53,585 nucleotides of DNA, from the NCBI GenBank assembly GCA_902570125.1, contig CACFXK010000008.1:1-53585 (forward strand). The letters run 5' to 3'. Positions 35,763 through 44,402 of this stretch are shown in pieces (position 1 is the first letter of the stretch; every line of letters starts with the position of its first letter). The position numbers and the translations under genes were made by a program. Below the pieces are notes generated by a model. The model saw only the letters and a list, made by a program, of their open reading frames with translations. It had not been told where the DNA came from and did no database searches. The stretch comes from an uncultured Pelagibacteraceae bacterium (lineage in GTDB: Bacteria > Pseudomonadota > Alphaproteobacteria > Pelagibacterales > Pelagibacteraceae).

Positions 35763-36770
35763 TTGAGTAACTTAATCAAAAAAAATATTATTTCTAAATT
35801 AAAATATGTATATTCAGAAAATAATACTTTAAGTATAATATTTCAAAATAATGATTTGTTGCTTGGTGTAGCAGGTGAGTTTAATAATAATTTAAAGGAA
35901 CTAGAGAAAATTACAAACACTAGCTTATATTCTAGAGGGAATTCTATACTAGTAAAAAGTGATCCAGAAAAGAATAATTTGATCAAAAATGCTATACAAT
36001 TTTTGACTGAACAGTTTTTAAATAATGGAACAATTGAAAAAAAGGATATAATTTCTTCCATAAACGAATTTATGATTGACGAAAAAAATAATACTGAAAA
36101 AAAAGTAGAATTTATAATCAAAACTCCAAAAAAATCTGTAATACCAAGGTCTGAAAGGCAGAGGGATTATGTGAGAGCTTTAAGGGAATCTGACATAATT
36201 ATTTCAGCTGGACCTGCTGGGACAGGTAAAACTTTTTTAGCAGTTGCTGTAGCGCTAACAATGTTATTAGATAAAAAAATAGAGAGAATTATTTTATCAA
36301 GGCCTGCTGTTGAAGCTGGTGAAAGACTTGGATTTTTACCTGGTGATATGAGAGAAAAAGTAGATCCGTATCTAAGACCATTATACGATTCTTTGTATGA
36401 TTTATTAGATTTTGAAAAAATACAAAAAAAAATTGAAGTCGGCGACATAGAAATTGCCCCTCTAGCATTTATGAGAGGTAGAACTTTAAAAAATTCTTTT
36501 GCAATTCTTGATGAGGCACAAAACGCTACAGATACTCAGATTAAAATGTTTTTAACTAGAATTGGAGAAAACTCGAAGATAGTAATAAATGGTGATCCCT
36601 CACAAATAGATTTACCTAATAAATCACTTTCAGGTTTACACAGTTCAAAAAAATTACTAGGACATCTAAAAGAAATTTCTGTAGTTGATTTTGATCATAA
36701 AGATGTAGTTAGACACCCACTTGTATCTAAAATCGTCAAGGCATATTCAGATCAAAGCACTGAAGGATGA
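35763..36770 (+). CDS. PhoH family ATPase (YbeZ-like)
   Basis: 335 residues starting at TTG 35763, one nt after the miaB stop; no better in-frame ATG is nearby. Walker A ISAGPAGTGKTFLAVAVAL, SRPAVEAGERLGFLPGD and Walker B FAILDEAQNAT are clear, with an N-terminal KH-like region. This PhoH/YbeZ ATPase is next to ybeY throughout proteobacteria and is thought to act with YbeY in rRNA metabolism. It overlaps ybeY by 4 nt (ATGA). Confidence 0.95.
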   Translation: MSNLIKKNIISKLKYVYSENNTLSIIFQNNDLLLGVAGEFNNNLKELEKITNTSLYSRGNSILVKSDPEKNNLIKNAIQFLTEQFLNNGTIEKKDIISSINEFMIDEKNNTEKKVEFIIKTPKKSVIPRSERQRDYVRALRESDIIISAGPAGTGKTFLAVAVALTMLLDKKIERIILSRPAVEAGERLGFLPGDMREKVDPYLRPLYDSLYDLLDFEKIQKKIEVGDIEIAPLAFMRGRTLKNSFAILDEAQNATDTQIKMFLTRIGENSKIVINGDPSQIDLPNKSLSGLHSSKKLLGHLKEISVVDFDHKDVVRHPLVSKIVKAYSDQSTEG

Positions 36771-37213
36771 TAAAAGCCAATGTAATATCTGGCTATTCAA
36801 ATTGGAAAAAAATTATAAAAAAACCAGACGATTATTTAAAGAAAAGACTTAAAGTATTGTCCAAGAAGCCCTTTTTTTTAAAAAAAAATCATGAATTCTC
36901 TATACTATTGACCAATGATAAGAAAATGAAATTTTTAAATCTTAAATTTAGAAAAAAAAATAAACCTACTGATGTTTTGTCGTTTCCTATTAAAATTAAA
37001 GAGAAAAAAAAACTATATATAGGTGATATAGCAATCAGCTATGAAATTATTAAGGAACGATCAAAAAAAACAAATTTCTTTTTAGAGTTTGATAAAATGT
37101 GGATACATGGATATCTTCATTTAATTGGTTATGATCATAAAAAATTAAATGATTATAAAAAAATGTTTAAAAAAGAAAAATTAATATTGAAATACTTTCA
37201 TAAAGTAAATTGA
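36767..37213 (+). CDS. ybeY: Endoribonuclease YbeY
   Basis: 148 residues. The zinc motif HGYLHLIGYDH (H-x3-H-x5-H) is intact, and KPTDVLSFP precedes it. It takes part in 16S rRNA 3'-end processing and ribosome quality control. ATG overlaps the phoH stop, and its own stop overlaps the TTG of lnt (TTGA). corC, which often lies between ybeY and lnt, is absent. Confidence 0.97.
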   Translation: MIKANVISGYSNWKKIIKKPDDYLKKRLKVLSKKPFFLKKNHEFSILLTNDKKMKFLNLKFRKKNKPTDVLSFPIKIKEKKKLYIGDIAISYEIIKERSKKTNFFLEFDKMWIHGYLHLIGYDHKKLNDYKKMFKKEKLILKYFHKVN

Positions 37214-38733
37214 CTTTATTAAAAAAAAATAAAATTCTATTATACTCATTTGTTTTTTCATTTGGATTAATATCTTCGTTTAGCCTTCCACCCTACAATT
37301 TATTTTACATAAATTTCTTTTCATACCCAGCACTTCTCTGGTCATTGTTACTTTATTCAAAAGATAAAGTTGTTTCATTTAACATTGGATGGATATTTGG
37401 ATTTGGTTATTTTGTTTCAAATTTATATTGGATAACAAATTCTTTAACTTTTGAAGATATCTTTAAACCTTTAATACCATTTGCTCTAATTTTAATTCCA
37501 TTGTTTTTAGGATTATTTTATGGTTTTTCGACTTTAGTTTTTTCATTTTTAAATCCCAAAAAAAATCTTTTATCAATTTTGATTTTGGCTACTATTTTGT
37601 CTATATTTGAATATATAAGAAGTTTCTTATTTGGGGGTTTTCCTTGGAATTTAATTGCCTTTAGCTTTGTAAATAACTTAGAATTTATTCAAATACTCTC
37701 CATAACAGGCACATATGCTTTTAATTCATTAGTTATTTTATTATTTTTATTTCCAATCATTTTATTTTTTAATTACAAAAAAAAAATAAAAATAAGTATA
37801 TTTATTTTTTCTCTATTAGTTCTTTTAACTAATTACTTTTGGGGTAACTCAAATTTGAGGCAGTTTGAATTGACTGAAAAAATAGATTTAGGATTTAATA
37901 TTAAGATAATTTCTCCTAAAATTAATATTAATAGATATTTTCAAAATGAAAATGCGAGTGAATTTATCCTTGAGTTAATTAATGTTTCTAAACCAAATCC
38001 ATCAAACGAAATACTATTCATTTTACCTGAAGGAATTCTTTCAAGTATTTATTTTGAGGATCTTAAAAAATTTAAAGCTCTTTTTTCAAACAACTTTTCA
38101 AAAAAACATAAGATTATTTTCGGTATGAATATCAATGAAAAACAAAAGATTTATAATTCGCTTTTAGTGGTGAATAATGAACTTGATATTTTACAAAAAT
38201 ACAAAAAAAATAAATTGGTACCATTTGGTGAATTCTTACCATTTGAAAATATATTAAGTAATTTTGGATTTAAAAAAATTACACAAGGTTACCAATCTTT
38301 TTCTGCAGATAATCGAAGAGATCTAATTAGTTTCAACAATTTTAGTTTTGTTCCACTTATTTGTTATGAAATTATTTATTCTGGTCAAATAAATAGCAGT
38401 GAAGAAAGTTATGATTTTATATTAAACATCTCCGAAGACGGTTGGTTTGGAAATTCTATTGGTCCATACCAGCATTTCTCTCACTCAATTTTCAGATCCA
38501 TTGAGGAAGGTAAACCAGTTATCCGCTCATCAAACAATGGGATTTCAGCCTTTATTAATCCAAAAGGACAGATAATAGATAAAATTTTAACAACCGATAA
38601 GGGATTTATTGAGATTCAGTCGTTCAAAATGTCTAATAAAACAATCTTTGGCTCTCATGGTAATAAGATCTTCTTTTATTTTCTATCTATTTATATTAGT
38701 TTAATTTTTTTTTTTAAATTACGGGGGAATTAA
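37210..38733 (+). CDS. lnt: Apolipoprotein N-acyltransferase
   Basis: 507 residues, usual size. About seven hydrophobic segments, six of them in the first ~215 residues, then a carbon-nitrogen hydrolase domain. Catalytic triad: Glu in LPEGI, Lys in [15 protein letters not shown] and Cys in [12 protein letters not shown]. It adds the third acyl chain to lipoproteins such as LptE and the DUF3576 protein encoded here. Start codon TTG 37210 overlaps the ybeY stop. The stop shares one base with the metK start (TAATG). Confidence 0.96.
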   Translation: MTLLKKNKILLYSFVFSFGLISSFSLPPYNLFYINFFSYPALLWSLLLYSKDKVVSFNIGWIFGFGYFVSNLYWITNSLTFEDIFKPLIPFALILIPLFLGLFYGFSTLVFSFLNPKKNLLSILILATILSIFEYIRSFLFGGFPWNLIAFSFVNNLEFIQILSITGTYAFNSLVILLFLFPIILFFNYKKKIKISIFIFSLLVLLTNYFWGNSNLRQFELTEKIDLGFNIKIISPKININRYFQNENASEFILELINVSKPNPSNEILFILPEGILSSIYFEDLKKFKALFSNNFSKKHKIIFGMNINEKQKIYNSLLVVNNELDILQKYKKNKLVPFGEFLPFENILSNFGFKKITQGYQSFSADNRRDLISFNNFSFVPLICYEIIYSGQINSSEESYDFILNISEDGWFGNSIGPYQHFSHSIFRSIEEGKPVIRSSNNGISAFINPKGQIIDKILTTDKGFIEIQSFKMSNKTIFGSHGNKIFFYFLSIYISLIFFFKLRGN

Positions 38734-39896
38734 TGAAGAAAAATTTTTTATTTACTAGTGAGTCAGTATCCGAAGGACACCCAGACAAAGTTTGTGACAG
38801 AATTTCAGATATGGTTGTGGATAGTTTTTTAGCTTCCGAACCCCAAGCAAGAGTTGCTTGTGAAACTTTAACAACAACAAATAAAGTTGTATTAGCTGGA
38901 GAAGTAAGGGGACCAGAGCTTAAAGAAGATGAGTTAATCTCAAAAGTTAGAGACTGTATTAAAGATATTGGCTATGATCAAGATGGCTTTTCTTGGAAAG
39001 AGCAAACTAAAATTGAAACACATTTACACTCACAATCAGCTGATATTGCAATGGGAGTAGACTCTGCAGGAAATAAAGATGAGGGTGCTGGAGACCAGGG
39101 AATTATGTTTGGTTATGCTTGTAACGAAACAGATGTATTGATGCCAGCTCCAATTCATTATTCTCATAAAATTTTAAGACTGATGGCTGAAGATAGAAAA
39201 TCTGGTAAGTTGAATGGAATAGAACCAGACTCTAAAAGTCAAATTACTATTGAATATAAAAATGGCATGCCATCAGCGGTAACATCAGTAGTTATTTCTA
39301 CACAACATTCAAAAGATATAAGCTTAGCCCAAGTTAAAGAACTTTGTATGCCTTACATAGAGAGATCTATCCCAAAAAATTTATTAGGCAGTCTTGATGA
39401 TAAAGAGATTTATATCAACCCTACTGGAAATTTCGTAATTGGTGGTCCAGATGGAGATAGCGGTTTAACAGGCAGAAAAATTATTGTTGACACATACGGT
39501 GGAGCCGCACCACATGGTGGTGGGGCATTTTCTGGAAAAGATCCTACAAAAGTTGATAGATCAGCTGCTTACGCATCAAGATATTTAGCTAAAAACGTTG
39601 TAGCATCAAAAATTGCAGACAAATGTTTAATTCAATTAGCTTATGCTATTGGAGTGTCTAAACCACTGTCAATTTATGTAGATTTGTTTGATAATGATGA
39701 AGAAAAAAATATGCATGTTGAAAAACTTATAATGGAAAACTTTGATTTGAGCCCGAGAGGAATAAGAGAAATGTTAGGTTTAAACAAACCTATTTATGAA
39801 AAAACAGCAGCATACGGTCATTTTGGAAGAATTCCAGAGAATGATGGATCATTTTCATGGGAAAAAACAGACAAATCTGGGGTTTTTAGTAAGTAA
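38733..39896 (+). CDS. metK: S-adenosylmethionine synthetase
   Basis: 387 residues. [24 protein letters not shown] and [19 protein letters not shown] are the MetK signatures. It makes SAM from methionine and ATP, feeding RsmG, RsmI, MiaB and other methyltransferases. A GGGGGA ribosome binding site lies just before the ATG, which overlaps the lnt stop. No SAM riboswitch is visible upstream; it sits inside the operon. A terminator hairpin follows at 39953. Confidence 0.99.
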   Translation: MKKNFLFTSESVSEGHPDKVCDRISDMVVDSFLASEPQARVACETLTTTNKVVLAGEVRGPELKEDELISKVRDCIKDIGYDQDGFSWKEQTKIETHLHSQSADIAMGVDSAGNKDEGAGDQGIMFGYACNETDVLMPAPIHYSHKILRLMAEDRKSGKLNGIEPDSKSQITIEYKNGMPSAVTSVVISTQHSKDISLAQVKELCMPYIERSIPKNLLGSLDDKEIYINPTGNFVIGGPDGDSGLTGRKIIVDTYGGAAPHGGGAFSGKDPTKVDRSAAYASRYLAKNVVASKIADKCLIQLAYAIGVSKPLSIYVDLFDNDEEKNMHVEKLIMENFDLSPRGIREMLGLNKPIYEKTAAYGHFGRIPENDGSFSWEKTDKSGVFSK

Positions 39897-39902
39897 ATAT
39901 TG

Positions 39903-39930
39903 TTGTAAACCAACAAAAAATAACTATATT
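39903..39930 (+). promoter_or_regulatory. Predicted promoter upstream of the nusA leader
   Basis: TTGTAA (39903-39908), 16-nt spacer, TATATT (39925-39930), placed just after the metK stop. A start near 39937 would give a ~55-nt leader whose main feature is the terminator hairpin before nusA. AT-rich DNA makes chance matches common, so this is tentative. Confidence 0.4.
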
Positions 39931-39952
39931 TCAAGCACATTGTTGAAATTTC

Positions 39953-39980
39953 AAAAATGGGCCTAGGCCCATTTTTTTTT
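39953..39980 (+). terminator. Intrinsic terminator between metK and nusA (possible nusA attenuator)
   Basis: AAAAATGGGCC-TA-GGCCCATTTTT is a perfect 24-nt palindrome (39953-39976) continued by T to 39980. It is a strong stem with a nine-T tract (39972-39980). Only 11 nt separate it from the nusA ATG, so it can end metK transcripts and also attenuate any transcript entering nusA. Confidence 0.9.
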
Positions 39981-39991
39981 GGCTAAAAAAT

Positions 39992-41545
39992 ATGTTGAAT
40001 AGAAGAGCAGATAAACTTGAATTATTGAGAATTGCAGAGGCAGTTGCTTTGGAGAAATCTATTGATAAAGAACTTATTATCACATCAATGGAGACTGGTA
40101 TTGCTAAAGCAGCAAAATCAAAATTTGGATCAGATAATGAGATAAAAGTTGAAATTAATAGAGAAAATGGAGACATAGGTATATTTAGAAAACTGTTAAT
40201 TGTAGAGAAACCTGAAAACTCCAACATAGAAATTACGTTGGATGATGCAATCAGTCTAAATGAAATAAATAAAAATAAAAATATTGGAGATGAAGTTTTG
40301 CAACCTTTGCCATCATTTGATTTTGGTAGAATTGCAGCTCAAACTGCTAAACAGGTTATTAGTTTTAATGTTAGAGAAGCAGAAAGAGAAAGACAGTTTA
40401 ACGATTTTATAGATAAAAAAGATACTATTTTGAGTGGAATCGTTAAAAGATTAGAATTTGGTAATGTAATAGTTGATTTAGGACGAACAGAGGCAATAAT
40501 CCAAAAAAACGAGATGATTCCAAGAGAAAATATAAAAGCAGGTGATAGAGTAAAAGCCTATTGTTTGGATGTCAGAAGAGAACCAAGGGGTCAGCAAATC
40601 TTTTTATCAAGAGCACATCCCAAATTTATGGATAAATTATTTATACAAGAAGTACCCGAAATTTATGATGGTTTAATTGAAATTAAATCATCATCAAGAG
40701 ATCCTGGAAGTAGAGCAAAAATTTGTGTTAAAGCCATTGATACATCTTTAGATCCAGTTGGTGCGTGTGTTGGAATGAGAGGCAGTAGAGTACAAGCAGT
40801 AGTCAATGAACTTCAGGGAGAAAAAATAGATATTGTAAATTGGTCTGAAGATCCAGCTGTTGTAGTAGCAAATGCGCTTTCACCTGCCGAAGTTCAAAGA
40901 GTAAACGTAGATAATGAGAATAAAAAACTTGATGTGATCTTAACAGAAGAAAACCTAAGCAAAGCTATTGGAAGAAGGGGTCAAAATGTTAGACTTGCAA
41001 CTAAATTACTAAACTACGAAATTAATATCATGACTGAACAAGAAGACTCGGAGAGAAGACAGTTAGAATTTAAAGAAAAGACTGATAATATTGTTAAAAA
41101 CCTTGAGTTAGATGAAACTTTAGGGCAACTTTTAGTTGCAGAGGGATTTTCGTCAATAGATGATATTAAAGATAGTAATGCAGACGCTTTATTAAAGATA
41201 GAAGGTATTGAAGTAGATACAGCTAACGAATTAATAGACAGAGCCAAAGAGTTCTACCAGAAAGATCAAGAAGAAATTTCAAAAAGAATTAAAGATTTAG
41301 GATTAGAAAATGATTTGATTAATCACAAAGGTCTTACACCAGGAATGTTAGTTACTTTAGGTGAACAAAAAATATTAACCTTAACAGACTTAGCTGATTT
41401 AGCATCTGACGAACTTACTGGTACATATGATATTATAAAAGGTGAAAGAATTAAAATTAAAGGTTATTTAGAGGACTTTGCACTATCAAAAATGGAGGCT
41501 GACAGTTTAGTTATGTCAGCTAGAGAAAAAGTCTACAAAGATTGA
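39992..41545 (+). CDS. nusA: Transcription termination/antitermination factor NusA
   Basis: 517 residues. N-terminal RNA polymerase-binding domain, an S1 domain (TILSGIVKRLEFGNVIVDLG), two KH domains (ACVGMRGSRVQAVVNELQGEKIDIV and KAIGRRGQNVRLATKL) and C-terminal HhH-type acidic repeats. It modulates pausing, termination and antitermination. No clear Shine-Dalgarno; a terminator hairpin lies immediately upstream. rimP, which usually precedes nusA, is missing. infB follows after 10 nt. Confidence 0.98.
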   Translation: MLNRRADKLELLRIAEAVALEKSIDKELIITSMETGIAKAAKSKFGSDNEIKVEINRENGDIGIFRKLLIVEKPENSNIEITLDDAISLNEINKNKNIGDEVLQPLPSFDFGRIAAQTAKQVISFNVREAERERQFNDFIDKKDTILSGIVKRLEFGNVIVDLGRTEAIIQKNEMIPRENIKAGDRVKAYCLDVRREPRGQQIFLSRAHPKFMDKLFIQEVPEIYDGLIEIKSSSRDPGSRAKICVKAIDTSLDPVGACVGMRGSRVQAVVNELQGEKIDIVNWSEDPAVVVANALSPAEVQRVNVDNENKKLDVILTEENLSKAIGRRGQNVRLATKLLNYEINIMTEQEDSERRQLEFKEKTDNIVKNLELDETLGQLLVAEGFSSIDDIKDSNADALLKIEGIEVDTANELIDRAKEFYQKDQEEISKRIKDLGLENDLINHKGLTPGMLVTLGEQKILTLTDLADLASDELTGTYDIIKGERIKIKGYLEDFALSKMEADSLVMSAREKVYKD

Positions 41546-41555
41546 GAGATGAAAA

Positions 41556-43385
41556 ATGGAAAAAAAAAAATTAAAGTTATCAATATCTGGAACTTCAAAA
41601 AAAACTTTTAATAGCATAGAACAAGCAAAATCCAAATCTAAAAACACAGTAGTAATTGAAAAAAGAAGTACCAAATTTTCAGGTAAATCTCAATTTTCAA
41701 GACAGAATCAAAATAACGATAATTTTAAAATTAATAAAAGTCCTGTTTCTAAATCACAAAATTTTTCAAGACCTTCATCGCCTCCAACTTCCGATTTTGA
41801 AAAACGAAAACTAGCAGAACAAAGAGCAACAAGAAGATTAAAAGGTGAAACTCAACCAAAAGAAAATAAACCAAACAAAATAGGAGGAAAAAGAAGAGAA
41901 TTAAAACTAACTGTATCTAGGGCTTTAAGTGAAGACCATGCTGAAACTAAGTCAAGAAGTCTAGCATCTTTAAAAAGAGCAAAACAAAAAGAGAATAGAA
42001 GTTTAACACAAGAAGAGAATAAAGATAATTTTACTCAAATTAAAAGAGAGGTTAATCTTCCAGAAGTAATAACAATCAAAGAACTAGCCAACAGAATGGC
42101 AGAGCAGTCTAGTAGTATTATTAAACACTTGTTAGGTATGGGTGTAACAGTTACTATAAATAATACAATTGATGCAGATACTGCAGAATATTTAGTAAAA
42201 GAATTTGGTCATAATCCTATACGTGAGACAAAGGCTGAAGAAATAATTGAAAAAATAAAAGAGGTAAAATCAGAAAATTTAAAAAATAGACCTCCAATTG
42301 TTACAGTAATGGGGCATGTAGATCATGGTAAAACTTCAGTATTAGATGTGTTAAGGGAAGCAAATGTAGTATCAGGTGAATTTGGAGGTATTACCCAACA
42401 TATTGGCGCATATCAGATTAAGCATGACAATAATAAAATTACATTTATAGACACACCCGGTCATGCAGCTTTCACTGAGATGAGAGCTAGAGGTTCCAGA
42501 TTAACGGATATAGTAATATTAGTTGTTGCAGCAGATGATGGTGTTAAACCGCAAACGGTAGAGTCTATAAAACACGCAAAAGCTGCTAAAGTCCCTATAG
42601 TAGTTGCTATAAATAAATGTGATCTACCTGAGGCAGACCCCCAAAAAATAAAAAATCAACTTCTAGAACATGAGTTAATCGCAGAGGATTTATCTGGAGA
42701 TACTTTAATGGTAGAAATTTCAACAAAAACAAAACATAATTTAGATAAGTTAGTAGACTCTGTTCTATTACAAGCAGAATTATTGGATTTAAAAACAGAT
42801 TTTGAAACAAATGCAAAAGGAATAGTTTTAGAGTCTAAAATTGATATTGGAAGAGGTCCAGTTGCAAATATCGTAGTAACCGCTGGTACATTAAAAAAAG
42901 GAGATTACTTTGTTAGTGGATTAAAATGGGGAAAAGTAAGAGCAATAATAAATGATAAAGGTAAAAATATTGATATTGCAGAACCAGCTACTCCAATTGA
43001 GATTATTGGTATAAATGGTGCGGCTAAATCTGGAGATGATTTCATCGTTTTATCAAATGAAAAAGAGGCCAAATCGCTGTGTGAAGCAAGAGTTGAGGAG
43101 TCAAAAGATGACAAAATACCACTTACTTTTGTTACTCAAGACTCAGCTTTTCAAAATTCAGTATCCGAAGAATTAAATATAATAATTAAATCTGATGTTC
43201 ATGGTTCTTCAGAGGCAATTAAAAATGCTATAGATCAAATTAAACATGAAGAGGTAAAGCCAAAAATACTTCTTTCAGATATAGGAATGGTAACAGAAAC
43301 GGATGTAACTTTGGCAAAAGCTTCAAATGCAGTGATAATAGCATTTAATGTTAAACCGAGCAAAGAAGCAAAAAAAAAGGGCTGA
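41556..43385 (+). CDS. infB: Translation initiation factor IF-2, N-terminal and GTPase part (frame ends at an A9 tract)
   Basis: 609 residues before a stop. A long basic, disordered N-terminal region, an IF2_N domain (VITIKELANRMAEQSSSIIK), then the G domain with GHVDHGKTS (near residue 253), DTPGH (near 299) and NKCD (near 353), and domain II. The frame ends prematurely with EAKKKG-stop, where family members read EAKKRAELE and continue. The C-terminal domains follow in the next frame (43348-43779). One extra A in a nine-A run at 43370-43378 explains this. IF-2 is essential, so a sequencing or assembly error or slippage rescue is likely. Confidence 0.96.
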   Translation: MEKKKLKLSISGTSKKTFNSIEQAKSKSKNTVVIEKRSTKFSGKSQFSRQNQNNDNFKINKSPVSKSQNFSRPSSPPTSDFEKRKLAEQRATRRLKGETQPKENKPNKIGGKRRELKLTVSRALSEDHAETKSRSLASLKRAKQKENRSLTQEENKDNFTQIKREVNLPEVITIKELANRMAEQSSSIIKHLLGMGVTVTINNTIDADTAEYLVKEFGHNPIRETKAEEIIEKIKEVKSENLKNRPPIVTVMGHVDHGKTSVLDVLREANVVSGEFGGITQHIGAYQIKHDNNKITFIDTPGHAAFTEMRARGSRLTDIVILVVAADDGVKPQTVESIKHAKAAKVPIVVAINKCDLPEADPQKIKNQLLEHELIAEDLSGDTLMVEISTKTKHNLDKLVDSVLLQAELLDLKTDFETNAKGIVLESKIDIGRGPVANIVVTAGTLKKGDYFVSGLKWGKVRAIINDKGKNIDIAEPATPIEIIGINGAAKSGDDFIVLSNEKEAKSLCEARVEESKDDKIPLTFVTQDSAFQNSVSEELNIIIKSDVHGSSEAIKNAIDQIKHEEVKPKILLSDIGMVTETDVTLAKASNAVIIAFNVKPSKEAKKKG

Positions 43386-43779
43386 ACTAGAAAAAATTTC
43401 AATTTCATCTTACAATATAATCTATGAAGTACTAGATTTTATAAAAGCGAAGATGGGAGGATTGTTATCTCCAGATGTTCAAGAAAAAATTATTGGAAGT
43501 GCAGAAATTCTTGAAATTTTTAAGGTGTCAAAAGTTGGAAAAGTAGCTGGTTCAAAAGTAGTTGAAGGAGAAATAACTCAAAATTCTAGTGCCAGGGTTA
43601 TAAGGGATGGAGCGATAATATTTAATGGAAAAATTGGTTCTATATTCAGAGAAAAAGATCAAACTAAACAGGTTTCAGCAGGTCTAGAATGTGGAATTAC
43701 TCTAAAAGACTTCGCTGATTATCAAAAAAAAGATATCATAGAAGTTTATAATTCAACAATTACTGAGAGAACAATTTAA
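43348..43779 (+). CDS. infB: Translation initiation factor IF-2, C-terminal part (shifted frame)
   Basis: This frame continues the IF-2 sequence from RAELEKISISSYNIIYEVLDF through KAKMGGLLSPDVQEKIIGSAEI and ends EVYNSTITERTI. It holds the end of domain III and the fMet-tRNA-binding C-terminal domain (GLECGITLKDFADYQKKDII). The true join with the upstream frame is at about 43370-43380; the codons before that overlap the upstream frame and are probably not translated as such. Combined length would be about 741 residues, normal for an IF-2 with a shortened N terminus. rbfA starts immediately after the stop. Confidence 0.95.
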   Translation: MLNRAKKQKKRAELEKISISSYNIIYEVLDFIKAKMGGLLSPDVQEKIIGSAEILEIFKVSKVGKVAGSKVVEGEITQNSSARVIRDGAIIFNGKIGSIFREKDQTKQVSAGLECGITLKDFADYQKKDIIEVYNSTITERTI

Positions 43780-44145
43780 ATGAAACATTTGGGCAAACCT
43801 ATTACACAAAGACAATTAAGAGTTGGCGAAATGATAAAGCAAGCTTTGGGAATACTTTTTATAAGAGATGAGGCTAAAATACCAAATTTATCAACAAAGG
43901 AGATTACTGTTACAGAAGTAAGAATGTCACCAGATCTAAAAACAGCTAAAATATTTGTGATGCCGTTAGGAGGAAAAAATACTGAGGAAATTATAGAAAA
44001 ATTGAAAATATCATCATTTATGATTAGAAAAGTTTTATCAAAAAAAATTATAATGAAGTTTTTACCAAAACTTTTCTTTCTGAAGGATGATTCTTTTGAT
44101 TATGCAGAAAAAATAGAAAATTTAATTAAACAAACAAATAAATAA
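43780..44145 (+). CDS. rbfA: Ribosome-binding factor A
   Basis: 121 residues. RQLRVGEMIKQALGILFIRD, TVTEVRMSPDLKTAKIFVMPLG and KFLPKLFFLKDDSFDYAEKIENLI are typical. It helps mature the 30S subunit (16S rRNA 5' end). It begins directly after the infB stop with no gap, so coupling is likely, which argues that infB is read to its natural end. truB, usually between rbfA and rpsO, is absent. Confidence 0.96.
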   Translation: MKHLGKPITQRQLRVGEMIKQALGILFIRDEAKIPNLSTKEITVTEVRMSPDLKTAKIFVMPLGGKNTEEIIEKLKISSFMIRKVLSKKIIMKFLPKLFFLKDDSFDYAEKIENLIKQTNK

Positions 44146-44153
44146 AGGAAAAA

Positions 44154-44402
44154 ATGAAAGAAAAAGTTAAAGAACTTCAAATCCATGATAAGGATACTGG
44201 ATCTTCAGAGGTTCAGATTGCTCAATTAACTGGAAAAATTGAGAGTCTGTCGAAACATATAAAACAATTCAAAAAAGACAAACATTCTTCTGTTGGTCTT
44301 TTGAGAGCAGTAAATAGAAGAAAAAAATTATTAGACTATTTAAAGAAAAATAATATGGAGTCTTATAAGTCAGTGTTAACAAAATTAAATTTAAGGAAGT
44401 AA
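44154..44402 (+). CDS. rpsO: 30S ribosomal protein S15
   Basis: 82 residues with the conserved DTGSSEVQIAQLTGKIESLSKH, GLLRAVNRRKKLLDYLKK and a C-terminal LRK. Compared with the usual 89 residues it lacks about seven at the N terminus (13 residues before DTGS instead of ~20). The ATG at 44154 follows a good AAGGAAA site, and a stop at 44143-44145 blocks extension. It binds 16S rRNA helices 20-22. pnp begins right after its stop, the classical rpsO-pnp pair. Confidence 0.97.
   Translation: MKEKVKELQIHDKDTGSSEVQIAQLTGKIESLSKHIKQFKKDKHSSVGLLRAVNRRKKLLDYLKKNNMESYKSVLTKLNLRK

Noticed and set aside
38600..38740. SAM riboswitch before metK
   Set aside because: The region is lnt coding sequence with no matching helices; metK starts at the lnt stop.
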